64,000 nt of DNA from Candidatus Lutibacillus vidarii (GCA_016717165.1 JADKGA010000002.1:992001-1056000), one strand, 5' to 3'; shown: positions 1-7,856, counted from the first letter of the stretch. Translations and numbers: made by a program. Notes: generated by a model not told the origin, from the letters alone.

Positions 1-237
1 GTCCGCGGCGAGATCACCCATGTGGGCGCCGACCTCGCCACCATCGGACGGCAGGTCCTGCGGTCCCTGCTGCAGGGGGTGGGGAGCCGAGCGGAGGTGG
101 TCACCCTCGTCGCCGGTGCGGACGCGCCGGGAGGTCTCGTCGACACGGTCGCCGAGGTCGCCGCCGAGCAGGGGCTGGAGACGATCACCGTGGACGGTGG
201 TCAGCCGGTCATCCACCTCCACATCGGGGTGGAGTGA
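1..237 (+). CDS. DAK2-domain (FakA-like) protein, C-terminal end
   Basis: Only the last 78 codons are present, because the reading frame is open from base 1. The end of the protein reads DGGQPVIHLHIGVE, which resembles the C-terminus of DAK2/DegV-associated kinase-like proteins (YloV/FakA family). Those phosphorylate fatty acids bound to a carrier in Firmicutes; the actinobacterial role is not established. In actinobacteria a DAK2 gene commonly lies directly before recG, as here, with one base between its stop and the recG start. The call rests on the tail and on gene order, because the kinase domain is outside the window. Confidence 0.72.
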   Translation, partial: VRGEITHVGADLATIGRQVLRSLLQGVGSRAEVVTLVAGADAPGGLVDTVAEVAAEQGLETITVDGGQPVIHLHIGVE

Positions 238-238
238 G

Positions 239-2536
239 ATGGGTGCGCTCCTCGCGCTGACCGAGGCATCCCCGGTCGGCAAGGTCGTCGGGCCGGCCGC
301 GGCCAAGACCCTCGCGGCCGCGCGCGGGGTGAGGACGGTGGGCGATCTGCTCGAGCTCGTCCCGCGGCGGTACCTCGACCCCGGCACGCTCACCGGCCTG
401 ACCGAGCTCGCCCCCGGTATGGACGTCGTCATCGTCGCCGAGGTGCGCCGGGCCGTCGCCCGGCAGATGCGCCAGCGTCGCCAGCGGATGCTCACCGCCA
501 CGGTGTATGACGGCCTCACCGAGTTCGACCTCACCTTCTTCAAGGCGTGGGGCCACGAGACCAAGCTCGTCCCCGGCGCCCGGGCCATCGTCGCCGGCAC
601 CCTCGGCCGGTTCAACAACCGTTGGCAGCTGGCCCACCCCGAGTACGAGCTGCTCGAGGACGAGGTGGCCGGTGCCGAGTTTCTTGACGAGCACACCCGC
701 CGCCCGATCCCGCTCTACCCGACGACCGAACGGATCTACTCGTGGAAGATCCGCGACGCCGTCCGGCTCGCGCTCGACAGCCTCGACCGCGTGGAGGACC
801 CGGTGCCGCCGCAGGTCCGGGCCAGCCGCGGCCTGCTCGACCGGGCGACCGCACTGGAGCGGGTCCACCGGCCCCGCGACCGCGGTGATATCGCCGCCGC
901 CACCCACCGGCTGCGCTACGACGAGGCGTTCACCCTCCAGACCGTGCTCGCCCAGCGGCGTCGCGCGGCCGCCGCCGAGGTGACGACGGCCCGCCGCCCG
1001 GGACCTGGCGGCATCCTTGCCGCCTTCGACGCCCGGTTGCCCTTCGAGCTCACCGCCGGCCAGCGCGAGGTCGGCGCCGTCATCGCCGCCGAGCTGGCGC
1101 AGGAGCAGCCGATGCACCGGCTGCTCCAGGGCGAGGTGGGCTCGGGCAAGACCATCGTCGCCCTCCGGGCCATGCTTGCGGTCATCGACGCCGGCGGTCA
1201 GGCCGCCCTGCTCGCCCCGACCGAGGTGCTCGCCGTCCAGCACCACCGCTCCATCACCACCATGCTCGGCGACCTCGCGGCCGGCGGACTCCTCGGCGGC
1301 GCGGCCAATGGCACCCGTGTCGCACTGCTCACCGGCGGACAGGGCGCCGCCCAACGCCGCGCGGCCCTCAACGACGTCATCACCGGCGAGGCGGGCATCG
1401 TCGTCGGGACGCACGCGCTGATCCAGGACCGGGTCGAGTTCCACGACCTCGCCCTCGTCGTCGTCGACGAGCAGCACCGCTTCGGTGTAGAGCAGCGCGA
1501 CGCCTTGCGCGCCAAGGGCAGCGGCGCGCCGCATGTGCTCGTCATGACGGCCACGCCGATCCCGCGCACCGTCGCGATGACGGTCTTCGGCGACATGGAG
1601 ACCTCCGTTCTCGCCGAGCTGCCGCGAGGGCGTGCGCCGATCGACACCTTCGTCGTGGAGGCCGCCAACCAACGGTGGGTAGAGCGCACCTGGGCCCGGG
1701 TCGGCGAGGAGGTCGCCAAGGGCCACCAGGTGTATGTCGTCTGTCCGCGGATCGGTGCCCCAGGCGATGGGGCCGACGGGCTCGAGGGTGCCGACTGGCC
1801 CGAGGGCCGCGACGGACTCGGCGGAACCGAGGGCGGGGACGGCTCACCGGGGCGGGCTGGACGCCGGCTGGACGACATGCCGCTGGAGGACTCCGACGAG
1901 GGGGCCGAGCGCCCGGTCGCCGGGGTCTATGACGTCCACGCCCAGCTGCTGGCCCACCCGCACCTCGCCGGGCGCCGGGTCGAGATGCTGCACGGTCGGA
2001 TGTCGGCCGACGCCAAGGACGCCGTGATGACCGCCTTCCACGCCGGCGCCGTCGACGTCCTCGTCGCCACGACGGTCATCGAGGTCGGGGTGGACTGCCC
2101 CAATGCCACCGTCATGGTCGTCGTCGACGCCGACCGCTTCGGGGTGAGCCAGCTGCACCAGCTGCGCGGCCGGGTCGGTCGCGGGACCGCCAAGGGCCTG
2201 TGCCTGCTGATGACCACCGCCGACAGCGAGACCGGGCCCACCTCGGCGCTGACCCGGCTCAAGGCCGTCGCCGCGACGACCGACGGCTTCGAGCTGGCTC
2301 GGCTCGACCTGGAGACCCGCCGCGAGGGCGACGTTCTCGGGGCGCGCCAGAGCGGCGGCCGGTCCCAGCTGCGCCTGCTGCGGATCCTGCGCGACGAGGC
2401 GATCATCGAGGCGGCCCGCGAGGACGCCTTCGCCCTGGTGGCCGCCGACCCCACCCTCGCCGGCCACCCCGCGCTCGCCGCTCGCGTCGCCGCGGCGGTC
2501 GACGAGGAGCAGGCCGCCTACCTGGAGCGCGGCTGA
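239..2536 (+). CDS. recG: ATP-dependent DNA helicase RecG
   Basis: This is a 765-residue superfamily 2 helicase that remodels stalled replication forks and Holliday junctions. An N-terminal wedge/OB region is followed by helicase domain 1 with Walker A GEVGSGKT (about residues 298-305) and a DEQH box (410-413). Helicase domain 2 carries TTVIEVGVDCP and QLRGRVGRG. ATG 239 was chosen because it directly follows the upstream stop and gives the normal RecG N-terminus; the frame stays open further upstream only as a shadow. A Gly/Asp/Glu-rich insert at about residues 507-561 lies after CPRIG in helicase domain 2. The stop overlaps the rsmD start by one base, so the two are probably co-transcribed. 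Confidence 0.96.
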   Translation: MGALLALTEASPVGKVVGPAAAKTLAAARGVRTVGDLLELVPRRYLDPGTLTGLTELAPGMDVVIVAEVRRAVARQMRQRRQRMLTATVYDGLTEFDLTFFKAWGHETKLVPGARAIVAGTLGRFNNRWQLAHPEYELLEDEVAGAEFLDEHTRRPIPLYPTTERIYSWKIRDAVRLALDSLDRVEDPVPPQVRASRGLLDRATALERVHRPRDRGDIAAATHRLRYDEAFTLQTVLAQRRRAAAAEVTTARRPGPGGILAAFDARLPFELTAGQREVGAVIAAELAQEQPMHRLLQGEVGSGKTIVALRAMLAVIDAGGQAALLAPTEVLAVQHHRSITTMLGDLAAGGLLGGAANGTRVALLTGGQGAAQRRAALNDVITGEAGIVVGTHALIQDRVEFHDLALVVVDEQHRFGVEQRDALRAKGSGAPHVLVMTATPIPRTVAMTVFGDMETSVLAELPRGRAPIDTFVVEAANQRWVERTWARVGEEVAKGHQVYVVCPRIGAPGDGADGLEGADWPEGRDGLGGTEGGDGSPGRAGRRLDDMPLEDSDEGAERPVAGVYDVHAQLLAHPHLAGRRVEMLHGRMSADAKDAVMTAFHAGAVDVLVATTVIEVGVDCPNATVMVVVDADRFGVSQLHQLRGRVGRGTAKGLCLLMTTADSETGPTSALTRLKAVAATTDGFELARLDLETRREGDVLGARQSGGRSQLRLLRILRDEAIIEAAREDAFALVAADPTLAGHPALAARVAAAVDEEQAAYLERG

Positions 2537-3115
2537 TGACCCGGGTCATCGCCGGCGAAGCCGGGGGAGTGCGGCTCGCCGTGCCGAAGGGAACCAAGAC
2601 CCGGCCCACGTCCGACCGGGTGCGCGAGGCGGTCTTCTCCCGGCTGGACCACCTTGACGTGCTCGCGGGGGCCGTCGTCCTCGACCTGTACGCCGGATCG
2701 GGCGCCCTCGGCCTCGAGGCGGCCAGCCGCGGGGCTGCCCGGGTCGTCCTGGTCGACCAGCACCGCGGGGCACTGGCCGCCATACGGGCCAATGCTGGTG
2801 CCCTTCGTGCCGCGGGGGTGAGCGCGCAGGTCGAGGTGAGCGGGGAGAGCGTCGCCCGCTATCTCGCGTCGCCCGCGGGTTCGCCCGGGGCCGATGTCGC
2901 CTTCCTCGACCCCGCCGTACGACCTCACCGACGCCGAGCTCGCTGCCGCTCTTGCCGCCCTGGTCGCGCACCTGGCCCCGGGCGCGGTCGTCGTCGTCGA
3001 GCGGTCGACCCGCTCGCCCGAGCCGAGCTGGCCGTCCGGGCTGCGCGCCGAGGGGGAGCGCCGATATGGCGAGACGCGGGTCTGGTACGCCCGCCACGAC
3101 CAGGTCGCGCCCTAG
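2536..3115 (+). pseudogene. rsmD: 16S rRNA m2G966 methyltransferase RsmD, frameshifted at the catalytic motif
   Basis: RsmD methylates G966 of 16S rRNA. The first frame (ATG 2536) reads MTRVIAGEAGG, then the SAM-binding LDLYAGSGALGLEA, and reaches FLDP at 2902-2913. It should continue PYDLTDAEL, but that sequence lies in the next frame (2914-3115), which ends ERRYGETRVWYARHD as expected for RsmD. Removing one C from the run at 2910-2913 restores DPPYDLT, and 580 nt equals 193 codons plus one base. The lesion is therefore a single-base insertion exactly in the catalytic [D/N]PPY motif. Without correction the product lacks its C-terminal third. A sequencing error in a C run, a true mutation, or +1 slippage on CCC are all possible. 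Confidence 0.85.
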
Positions 3116-3118
3116 GGT
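3113..3118 (+). promoter_or_regulatory. Putative -10 element for leaderless coaD mRNA
   Basis: TAGGGT ends 7 nt before the coaD ATG and overlaps the rsmD stop codon. No Shine-Dalgarno sequence precedes the ATG. A TANNNT hexamer at this distance is typical of leaderless actinobacterial transcripts. No clear -35 is visible. Confidence 0.45.
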
Positions 3119-3125
3119 GGACGGT

Positions 3126-3611
3126 ATGCCGACCCGCTGCGTCTGCCCCGGCTCGTTCGACCCGGTGACCAATGGCCATGTCGACGTCATCCGGCGGGCC
3201 GCCCGCCTCTTCGACGAGGTCATCGTCACGATCCTGCACAATCCGGCCAAGGCGGGCACCTTCACCCCCGAGGAGCGGCGCGACCTCATCCTCGAGGCGC
3301 TGCCGGCCGACTCCGGGATCCGAGTCGAGGTCTTCGCGCAGACCCTGCTCGTCGACGTCTGCCGGTCCCTGGAGGCCACCGCAGTGGTCAAAGGGCTGCG
3401 CGGCGGCACCGACTTCGCCTACGAGCTGCCGATGGCACTGATGAACCGGCACCTCACCGGGCTCGAGACGGTCTTCCTCCCCGGGGCGCCCGCGTACGAA
3501 CATGTCTCCAGCTCGCTGGTCAAGGAGGTCGTCACGTATGGCGGCGATGTCTCCGGCCTGGTCCCCGACCACGTGCTCGAGGCGCTGGTCCACCGGCTGC
3601 GCCGCGGCTGA
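3126..3611 (+). CDS. coaD: Phosphopantetheine adenylyltransferase
   Basis: CoaD transfers AMP from ATP to 4'-phosphopantetheine, the fourth step of coenzyme A synthesis in the cytoplasm. The 161-residue protein is the normal length. It shows the nucleotidyltransferase signature PGSFDPVTNGH at the N-terminus (T/HxGH), KGLRGGTDFAYE in the middle, and SSSLVKEV near the end, which is the ATP-binding ISSTxVRE equivalent. It lies 10 nt after rsmD, the usual actinobacterial pairing. The start is fixed by the MPTRCVCPGSFDP N-terminus. coaBC, which makes phosphopantetheine, is also in this window at 58403. Confidence 0.96.
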   Translation: MPTRCVCPGSFDPVTNGHVDVIRRAARLFDEVIVTILHNPAKAGTFTPEERRDLILEALPADSGIRVEVFAQTLLVDVCRSLEATAVVKGLRGGTDFAYELPMALMNRHLTGLETVFLPGAPAYEHVSSSLVKEVVTYGGDVSGLVPDHVLEALVHRLRRG

Positions 3612-3615
3612 CCCA

Positions 3616-3677
3616 CGCGGGCATTCCTCGATGAGGCAACGAATCCACCGACGCGGGCGTCGTGGATGGGACAACGC
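3616..3677 (+). repeat. Imperfect direct repeat after coaD
   Basis: Two related segments start with ACGCGGGC and end with CAACG (3616-3642 and 3652-3677), 36 bp start to start. The first contains CGGGCATT followed by GAGGCA, which distantly resembles CGGGCATT...AAGGCA in the 61-bp repeats at 52795-52940. The similarity is short and may be chance. Confidence 0.4.
3644..3668 (+). terminator. Hairpin downstream of coaD
   Basis: ATCCAC-c-GACG pairs with CGTC-GTGGAT across a CGGG loop, giving a 10-bp stem with one bulged C. It lies 33 nt after the coaD stop and before the promoter of the next operon. There is no proper U tract, so it is a candidate actinobacterial-style terminator. Confidence 0.45.
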
Positions 3678-3683
3678 GCAATT

Positions 3684-3713
3684 TGGGGCCCTGGTTGAGC
3701 CTCCGGTAGTCTT
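3684..3713 (+). promoter_or_regulatory. Candidate sigma-70 promoter of the DUF177-rpmF-rnc-mutM operon
   Basis: TTGGGG at 3684 and TAGTCT at 3708 are separated by 18 bp, about 60 nt before the first start codon. This is a fair match to actinobacterial housekeeping promoters and the only good one in the gap. Confidence 0.4.
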
Positions 3714-3772
3714 GGACGTCGGTCTGCGTCCGAAGTGTCGCCGGCCCCACCTGACCCTCGTCCCCCGGAGCC

Positions 3773-4387
3773 ATGACTCGCCTCGATCCCCGCAGCCCGC
3801 TCGTGTTCGACACACGTGAGCTGAGCCGGCAGCCGGGGTCCATGGTGACGTCATCGCGACGAGTGGAGCTCGCCGAAGGACTCGGCACCGAGGTCATCGC
3901 GGTTCCCGCGGGTTCGCCCGTGGAGCTGGCGGTGCGCCTCGAGTCGGTGTCCGAAGGCGTCCTGGTCAGCGGGACCGTCAACGCCACGGCGTTCGGTGCC
4001 TGCGTGCGGTGCCTGGAACCGGTGACGTCCCCTGTGACGGCCACCTTCCAGGAGCTGTTCGCCTACACCGACCGAGCCGCCCACCACCGAGAGGTGGCCG
4101 GTGAGGACGCGGGTTCGGCCTCCGGCGATGCCGGAGAGGAGTACGAGCTCGTCGGCGACCTGGTCGACCTCGAGCCCGTCCTCCGGGACGCAGTGGTGCC
4201 CACCCTGCCGTTCAAGCCGTTGTGCCGGGCCGACTGCCCGGGGCTGTGCCCGCAGTGCGGGACACCCCTGGCCGACAACCCGGACCACACCCACGAGGAG
4301 CTCGACCCGCGCTGGGCGGCACTGCGGTCCTTGCGGACCGACACGTCGACCAGCACCGGTCGGGTTCACGACGAGAAGAGGAACTGA
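3773..4387 (+). CDS. DUF177 (YceD-like) protein
   Basis: This 204-residue DUF177 family member is almost always encoded directly before rpmF. Homologues are linked to 23S rRNA accumulation and ribosome biogenesis. Visible marks are CVRCLEPV in the middle and a cysteine group CRADCPGLCPQCG near residues 150-165, probably a zinc site, then a conserved DPRWAAL tail. GGAG sits about 5 nt before ATG 3773, which supports the start. One base separates its stop from the rpmF start. An acidic Gly/Ala/Ser-rich stretch (about residues 105-125) interrupts the domain. The exact biochemical role is not visible. Confidence 0.88.
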   Translation: MTRLDPRSPLVFDTRELSRQPGSMVTSSRRVELAEGLGTEVIAVPAGSPVELAVRLESVSEGVLVSGTVNATAFGACVRCLEPVTSPVTATFQELFAYTDRAAHHREVAGEDAGSASGDAGEEYELVGDLVDLEPVLRDAVVPTLPFKPLCRADCPGLCPQCGTPLADNPDHTHEELDPRWAALRSLRTDTSTSTGRVHDEKRN

Positions 4388-4388
4388 C

Positions 4389-4583
4389 GTGGCTGTCCCG
4401 AAGCGGAAGACGTCCCGCTCGAACACCCGCTCGCGCCGCGCGAACTGGAAGGCTGAGCCGGTCGCACTGTCGACCTGCCCGCAGTGCAAGGCGCCCACCC
4501 AGCCCCACCAGGCCTGCCCGTCCTGCGGGACGTACAAGGGCCGCCACTACGCAGCCGCTGAGCGCACCGAGCACCAGGGCTGA
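4389..4583 (+). CDS. rpmF: 50S ribosomal protein L32
   Basis: This 64-residue basic ribosomal protein begins MAVPKRKTSRSNTRSRR and carries a Cys4 zinc ribbon (C30, C33, C43, C46), so it is the zinc-binding form of L32. The GTG start overlaps a purine-rich ribosome site (GAAGAGGAA) inside the end of the preceding gene. It is the second gene of the DUF177-rpmF-rnc-mutM operon. The zinc-containing form suggests that any zinc-independent paralogue would be elsewhere. Confidence 0.96.
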   Translation: MAVPKRKTSRSNTRSRRANWKAEPVALSTCPQCKAPTQPHQACPSCGTYKGRHYAAAERTEHQG

Positions 4584-4594
4584 AGGCCGCGGCC

Positions 4595-5311
4595 ATGGCC
4601 GTGCCCCAGGAGGCTTCGGCCCTGGGTGAGTACCTCCACTCCGTCGTCGGCACGCCGATCGACGCGGAGGTCCTTCAGCGTGCCCTGACCCACCGGTCCT
4701 ACGCCTACGAGAACGGCGGGCTGCCGAACAACGAGCGCCTGGAGTTCCTCGGCGACGCCGTCCTCGGGCTGGTCATCACCGACACCCTGCACGCGAACAA
4801 CCCCGACCTGCCGGAGGGGCAACTGGCCAAGCTGCGTGCCGCGCTGGTCAACATGCGCGCCCTCGCGGATGTCGCCCGGGTCGTCGGGCTGGGCGACTAC
4901 CTGCTCCTCGGACGAGGCGAGGAGGCGACCGGTGGGCGCGACAAGGCGTCGATCCTCGCCGACACCCTCGAGGCGGTCATCGGCACCGTCTACCTCTCCG
5001 GCGGCCTGCCCGCCTCGGAGGTCGTCATCCATCACCTCTTCGACCCGCTGATCGAGGCGTCGGTCGGTCGGGGCGCCGGGCTGGACTGGAAGACGAGCCT
5101 GCAGGAGCTGGCCTCCTCGCTCGGCACCTCCCCGGACTACCGGGTCCGCGAGTCCGGCCCCGACCACGCCAAGGAGTTCGAGGCCGCCGTCAGCGTCGGC
5201 GACGAGCAGCTCGGCGTCGGCCAGGGCCGGAGCAAGAAGGAGGCCGAGCAGCGGGCCGCCGAACAGGCGTGGCGCGCGCTCGACGCCCGCGCATCGGAAC
5301 CCACGCGCTGA
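4595..5311 (+). CDS. rnc: Ribonuclease III
   Basis: RNase III cleaves double-stranded RNA in rRNA precursors and antisense duplexes. The 238-residue protein has the RNase III signature NERLEFLGDAVLG (residues 46-58, catalytic E50 and D54). A second acidic patch lies in DTLEAVIGTVYLSGG. A C-terminal double-stranded RNA-binding domain runs from about residue 165, ending SKKEAEQRAAEQAWRAL. It starts 11 nt after rpmF and ends one base before mutM, so all are likely translated from one message. Confidence 0.96.
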   Translation: MAVPQEASALGEYLHSVVGTPIDAEVLQRALTHRSYAYENGGLPNNERLEFLGDAVLGLVITDTLHANNPDLPEGQLAKLRAALVNMRALADVARVVGLGDYLLLGRGEEATGGRDKASILADTLEAVIGTVYLSGGLPASEVVIHHLFDPLIEASVGRGAGLDWKTSLQELASSLGTSPDYRVRESGPDHAKEFEAAVSVGDEQLGVGQGRSKKEAEQRAAEQAWRALDARASEPTR

Positions 5312-5312
5312 C

Positions 5313-6179
5313 GTGCCCGAGCTGCCCGAGGTCGAGGTCGTCCGGCGCGGGCTCGCCGAGCACGTCGCCGGCCGCACCGTCACCGGTGCCGAGGTCTTCG
5401 GCGCCCGCGTCACCCGCCGCCACCTCGCCGGTCCGCAGGACCTCATCGACCGGCTCGTCGGCAGCGGTGTCGCGTCGGCGGCCCGGCGCGGCAAGTATCT
5501 TTGGCTCGTCCTCGACAGCCCTGACGGCCACCCGGCGGCCCTGGTCATCCACCTCGGGATGAGCGGCCAGCTCCTCGTGTCAGATCCCGGTGCGCCATAC
5601 GAGAAGCATCTCCATGCCCGCCTGGAGTTCGCCGACGGGGGTCGCGAGCTGCGGTTCGTCGACCAGCGCACCTTCGGTGGGCTGAGCTGGGAGGAGGTGG
5701 ACGACGAGGGCATCCCCGACCCGGTCCGGCATATCGCTCGCGACCCCTTCGACCCCAGGTATGACGCCGAGGCCGTCGTCGCCGCCCTGCGGGCCCGGCG
5801 CAGTGCCGTCAAACGGGCCCTGCTCGACCAGACCCTCGTCTCGGGCATCGGCAATATCTACGCCGACGAGGCCCTCTGGCGGGCCGGCGTGCACGGCGAG
5901 CGGGTCGCGGCGACGTTGAGCCGGCCGACCATGCGCCGCATCCTCGGGCACGCCCACGAGGTGATGGCCGAGGCCCTGGACCAGGGCGGGACGAGCTTCG
6001 ACGCGCTCTATGTCAATGTCAACGGCGCGTCCGGCTACTTCGACCGGTCGCTGAGCGCGTACGGTCAGCAGGGCCGGCCGTGCCCGCGGTGCGGGACTGC
6101 GATCCGGCGGGAGTCGTTCATGAACCGGTCGTCGCACTCGTGCCCGCGCTGCCAGCCTAAACCGGCGGGCACGGCTTGA
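5313..6179 (+). CDS. mutM: Formamidopyrimidine-DNA glycosylase
   Basis: Fpg/MutM removes oxidised purines such as 8-oxoguanine and nicks the DNA. The 288-residue protein begins MPELPEVE, giving catalytic Pro1 and Glu2 after Met removal, with Lys in RRGKYLWL. It has the helix-two-turn-helix VSGIGNIYADEALW. A C-terminal zinc finger (CPRCG ... HSCPRC) closes the protein. The start is GTG, one base after the rnc stop. In many actinobacteria smc follows mutM closely; here about 6.8 kb of other genes intervene. Confidence 0.95.
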   Translation: MPELPEVEVVRRGLAEHVAGRTVTGAEVFGARVTRRHLAGPQDLIDRLVGSGVASAARRGKYLWLVLDSPDGHPAALVIHLGMSGQLLVSDPGAPYEKHLHARLEFADGGRELRFVDQRTFGGLSWEEVDDEGIPDPVRHIARDPFDPRYDAEAVVAALRARRSAVKRALLDQTLVSGIGNIYADEALWRAGVHGERVAATLSRPTMRRILGHAHEVMAEALDQGGTSFDALYVNVNGASGYFDRSLSAYGQQGRPCPRCGTAIRRESFMNRSSHSCPRCQPKPAGTA

Positions 6180-6283
6180 GACGTCGCGGCGGGGGGGAGC
6201 CTCGAGTCGTTCGAGAGCCTGGCTAGGCTCCGCTGTCCGAGGTACCAGCCGCCGCGCTGATCGGTCCATGCAAGCATTCACTC

Positions 6284-6901
6284 ATGGGGAGAACCGGTCT
6301 GACTCTGCCGCTCGTCGAGCTGTGGTCCACAGACGGGCCCGCCACCTCAGGGTTGATCCCGCCTGATGGCTGCATGGACCTGGTCACTGATGGTGAGGCT
6401 GTCGTGGTGGCTGGTCCTGACACTACGGCGCGATTGTTCCTGTCAGATGGCAGCGGGAGTCCGATGTGGGGAGCGCGCTTCCATCCCGGGCTTCTTCCTT
6501 CTCTCCTCCGGCTTCATGCGTGCACTGTGACAGACCAGGTCGTGCCCCTCTCCGATGTTGTCCGGACACAAGTTCGTCCGGAGCACCTGAGGGAGACGGA
6601 ACGCCTCTGGTCCGTGCTACCGAGTGACCGCGTGGCGCGCGCACCCCTGGGTGTGGCCGCGGACTTGTGGCGGGGCAGCACGATCGAGGAGGCGGCCCAG
6701 CACGCGGGATGGTCCTCGCGCCAACTGAGACGACTCTCGGTCCAGTGGTTTGGCTACGGGCCGAAGCACCTGCAGCGTGTGCTGCGGGTGAGGAGGGCAG
6801 AAGTGCTGCTGCGCCAGGGGATGAGTAAGACCCAAGTTGCGGCTCACTGTGGTTATGCCGATTCTTCGCACCTGTGGCGGGACCGTCGCGCCTTGTTGTG
6901 A
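6284..6901 (+). CDS. AraC-type regulator, C-terminus shortened
   Basis: The N-terminal half (LPPLVELWSTDG-like start, IPPDGCMDLV, then WGARFHPG) matches the cupin-like sensing domain of small AraC proteins of the DUF6597 type. The C-terminal half has two helix-turn-helix segments (SSRQLRRLSVQWFGYGPK; KTQVAAHCGYADSSHL). At 205 residues it stops right after HLWRDRRALL, where family members normally continue about 15-20 residues through a GVTP-type end, so it may be truncated. It is convergent with a VOC gene, and the end may have been lost in a rearrangement. Base composition looks less GC-biased than in the core genes. The inducer is unknown. Confidence 0.75.
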   Translation: MGRTGLTLPLVELWSTDGPATSGLIPPDGCMDLVTDGEAVVVAGPDTTARLFLSDGSGSPMWGARFHPGLLPSLLRLHACTVTDQVVPLSDVVRTQVRPEHLRETERLWSVLPSDRVARAPLGVAADLWRGSTIEEAAQHAGWSSRQLRRLSVQWFGYGPKHLQRVLRVRRAEVLLRQGMSKTQVAAHCGYADSSHLWRDRRALL

Positions 6902-6912
6902 ATGTCACCTGA

Positions 6913-7296
6913 TCACAGCGGGCAGAACAAGTCGACGGGGTTGTCGTCGGGGTCCAGCACGGTCGCGTAGCGCTGACCCCAGAAGGCGTCCCAGGGCTCG
7001 TGAACCGACCGGTGCCCGGCCTTGGTGAGCGCGGCGTACGTGCGGTCGACGGCGGAGGGGGACTCGCACTCGAAGGCCAGCGCCATTGCGTGACCGCCCG
7101 TCGGCCTGGTCCAGCCGGGTTGGAGCTGACGCAGGAGATCCTCGGTGTCCAGCATCAGGCGCACGCCATCCCCGGTGAAGTCGGAGTGATCGTCATGTGC
7201 GCCGCCTCCCGAGAGCCGGAGGCCGAGCACGGAGTAGAAGTCGATGGAGGCAGCCATGTTCGAGACTACGACGGAGACCACGCTGAGAGTTGCCAT
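6913..7296 (-). CDS. VOC-superfamily (glyoxalase/bleomycin-resistance fold) protein
   Basis: This 127-residue protein starts MATLSVVSVVVSNMAASIDFYS and ends YATVLDPDDNPVDLF, the typical first strand and last metal-site strand of single-domain vicinal-oxygen-chelate proteins. The family covers glyoxalases, dioxygenases and drug-binding proteins, and the substrate cannot be told from sequence. It faces the shortened AraC gene with 11 nt between their stops. A second VOC gene of a different subtype is at 32987-33358. Confidence 0.8.
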   Translation of the reverse strand: MATLSVVSVVVSNMAASIDFYSVLGLRLSGGGAHDDHSDFTGDGVRLMLDTEDLLRQLQPGWTRPTGGHAMALAFECESPSAVDRTYAALTKAGHRSVHEPWDAFWGQRYATVLDPDDNPVDLFCPL

Positions 7297-7573
7297 GCCT
7301 TGACGCTAGGGGAGGGCAGAAGCGAGTGGCATGAACAAATCGGCCGTCTCACTCAAGCAGCGATTGGCTCGGCGGCAGCTGACGACGCTCCGGCCGGGCA
7401 TCCACGGACGTTGAGGACTCTGATGGTCGCTTCAGATGCCTCCCCTCCTGATCGGAAGATCGCTCGCCACGGTGAACGTCACGACTTGTGGTGCGATGCT
7501 TCCTCCGACCGACCCGTCGGATGGGTGAGTCAGGGAGCAAGACAGCAAGGAGCAGTTCGCCGCAGTGGTCTTG
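7297..7573. other. Gene-free gap before the toxin-antitoxin operon
   Basis: About 280 bases separate the VOC start from the operator of the toxin-antitoxin pair. The open frames crossing it have no recognisable protein features and look like chance frames. Its base composition is milder than that of the flanking core genes. It probably holds the VOC promoter at the left end; nothing else is recognisable. Confidence 0.5.
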
Positions 7574-7593
7574 GCGTACGTGTTGACGTACGC
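7574..7593 (+). promoter_or_regulatory. Palindromic operator of the toxin-antitoxin operon
   Basis: GCGTACGT and ACGTACGC form a perfect 8-bp inverted repeat around a GTTG spacer, 20 nt before the antitoxin ATG. The spacer and right arm overlap a TTGACG that could be a -35. YefM/Phd antitoxins bind such palindromes to repress their own operon. A GGAGG ribosome site follows at 7601-7605. Confidence 0.7.
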
Positions 7594-7613
7594 TAGAGCC
7601 GGAGGTGTGAGAC

Positions 7614-7856
7614 ATGACTGCGGTAAGCGCGACGTCGGCGCGTGCCAACCTGTACCGGTTGATCGATCAGGTGAACCAGGAGTCGGAGCCGTTGACCATC
7701 ACCGGACAGCGTGGCAACGCCGTGCTCGTTGGTGAGGACGACTGGCGGGCTATCCAGGAAACCCTGTTCCTTGAGTCCGTGCCTGGGATGGCTGAGTCCA
7801 TCCGTTTCGCGAGAGCCGAGGGTGTCGAGGCTGGGTCGACTGAGCTCGACTGGTGA
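7614..7856 (+). CDS. Phd/YefM-family antitoxin
   Basis: This 80-residue antitoxin has the YefM N-terminal DNA-binding fold: MTAVSATSARANLYRLIDQV, then a PLTITGQRGNAVLV strand and SEDDW-like VGEDDWRAIQETLFL. The C-terminal part, expected to wrap the toxin, ends TELDW. GGAGG lies 8 nt before ATG 7614. The stop overlaps the toxin start (GTGA), giving translational coupling and excess antitoxin. The palindrome directly upstream is the likely self-regulatory site. It lies in a patch of accessory genes between mutM and the M3 peptidase. Confidence 0.9.
   Translation: MTAVSATSARANLYRLIDQVNQESEPLTITGQRGNAVLVGEDDWRAIQETLFLESVPGMAESIRFARAEGVEAGSTELDW

Noticed and set aside
20..238. Upstream extension of the recG frame
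   Set aside because: It overlaps the DAK2 protein end and translates to Ser/Arg/Pro-rich sequence; RecG begins normally at ATG 239.
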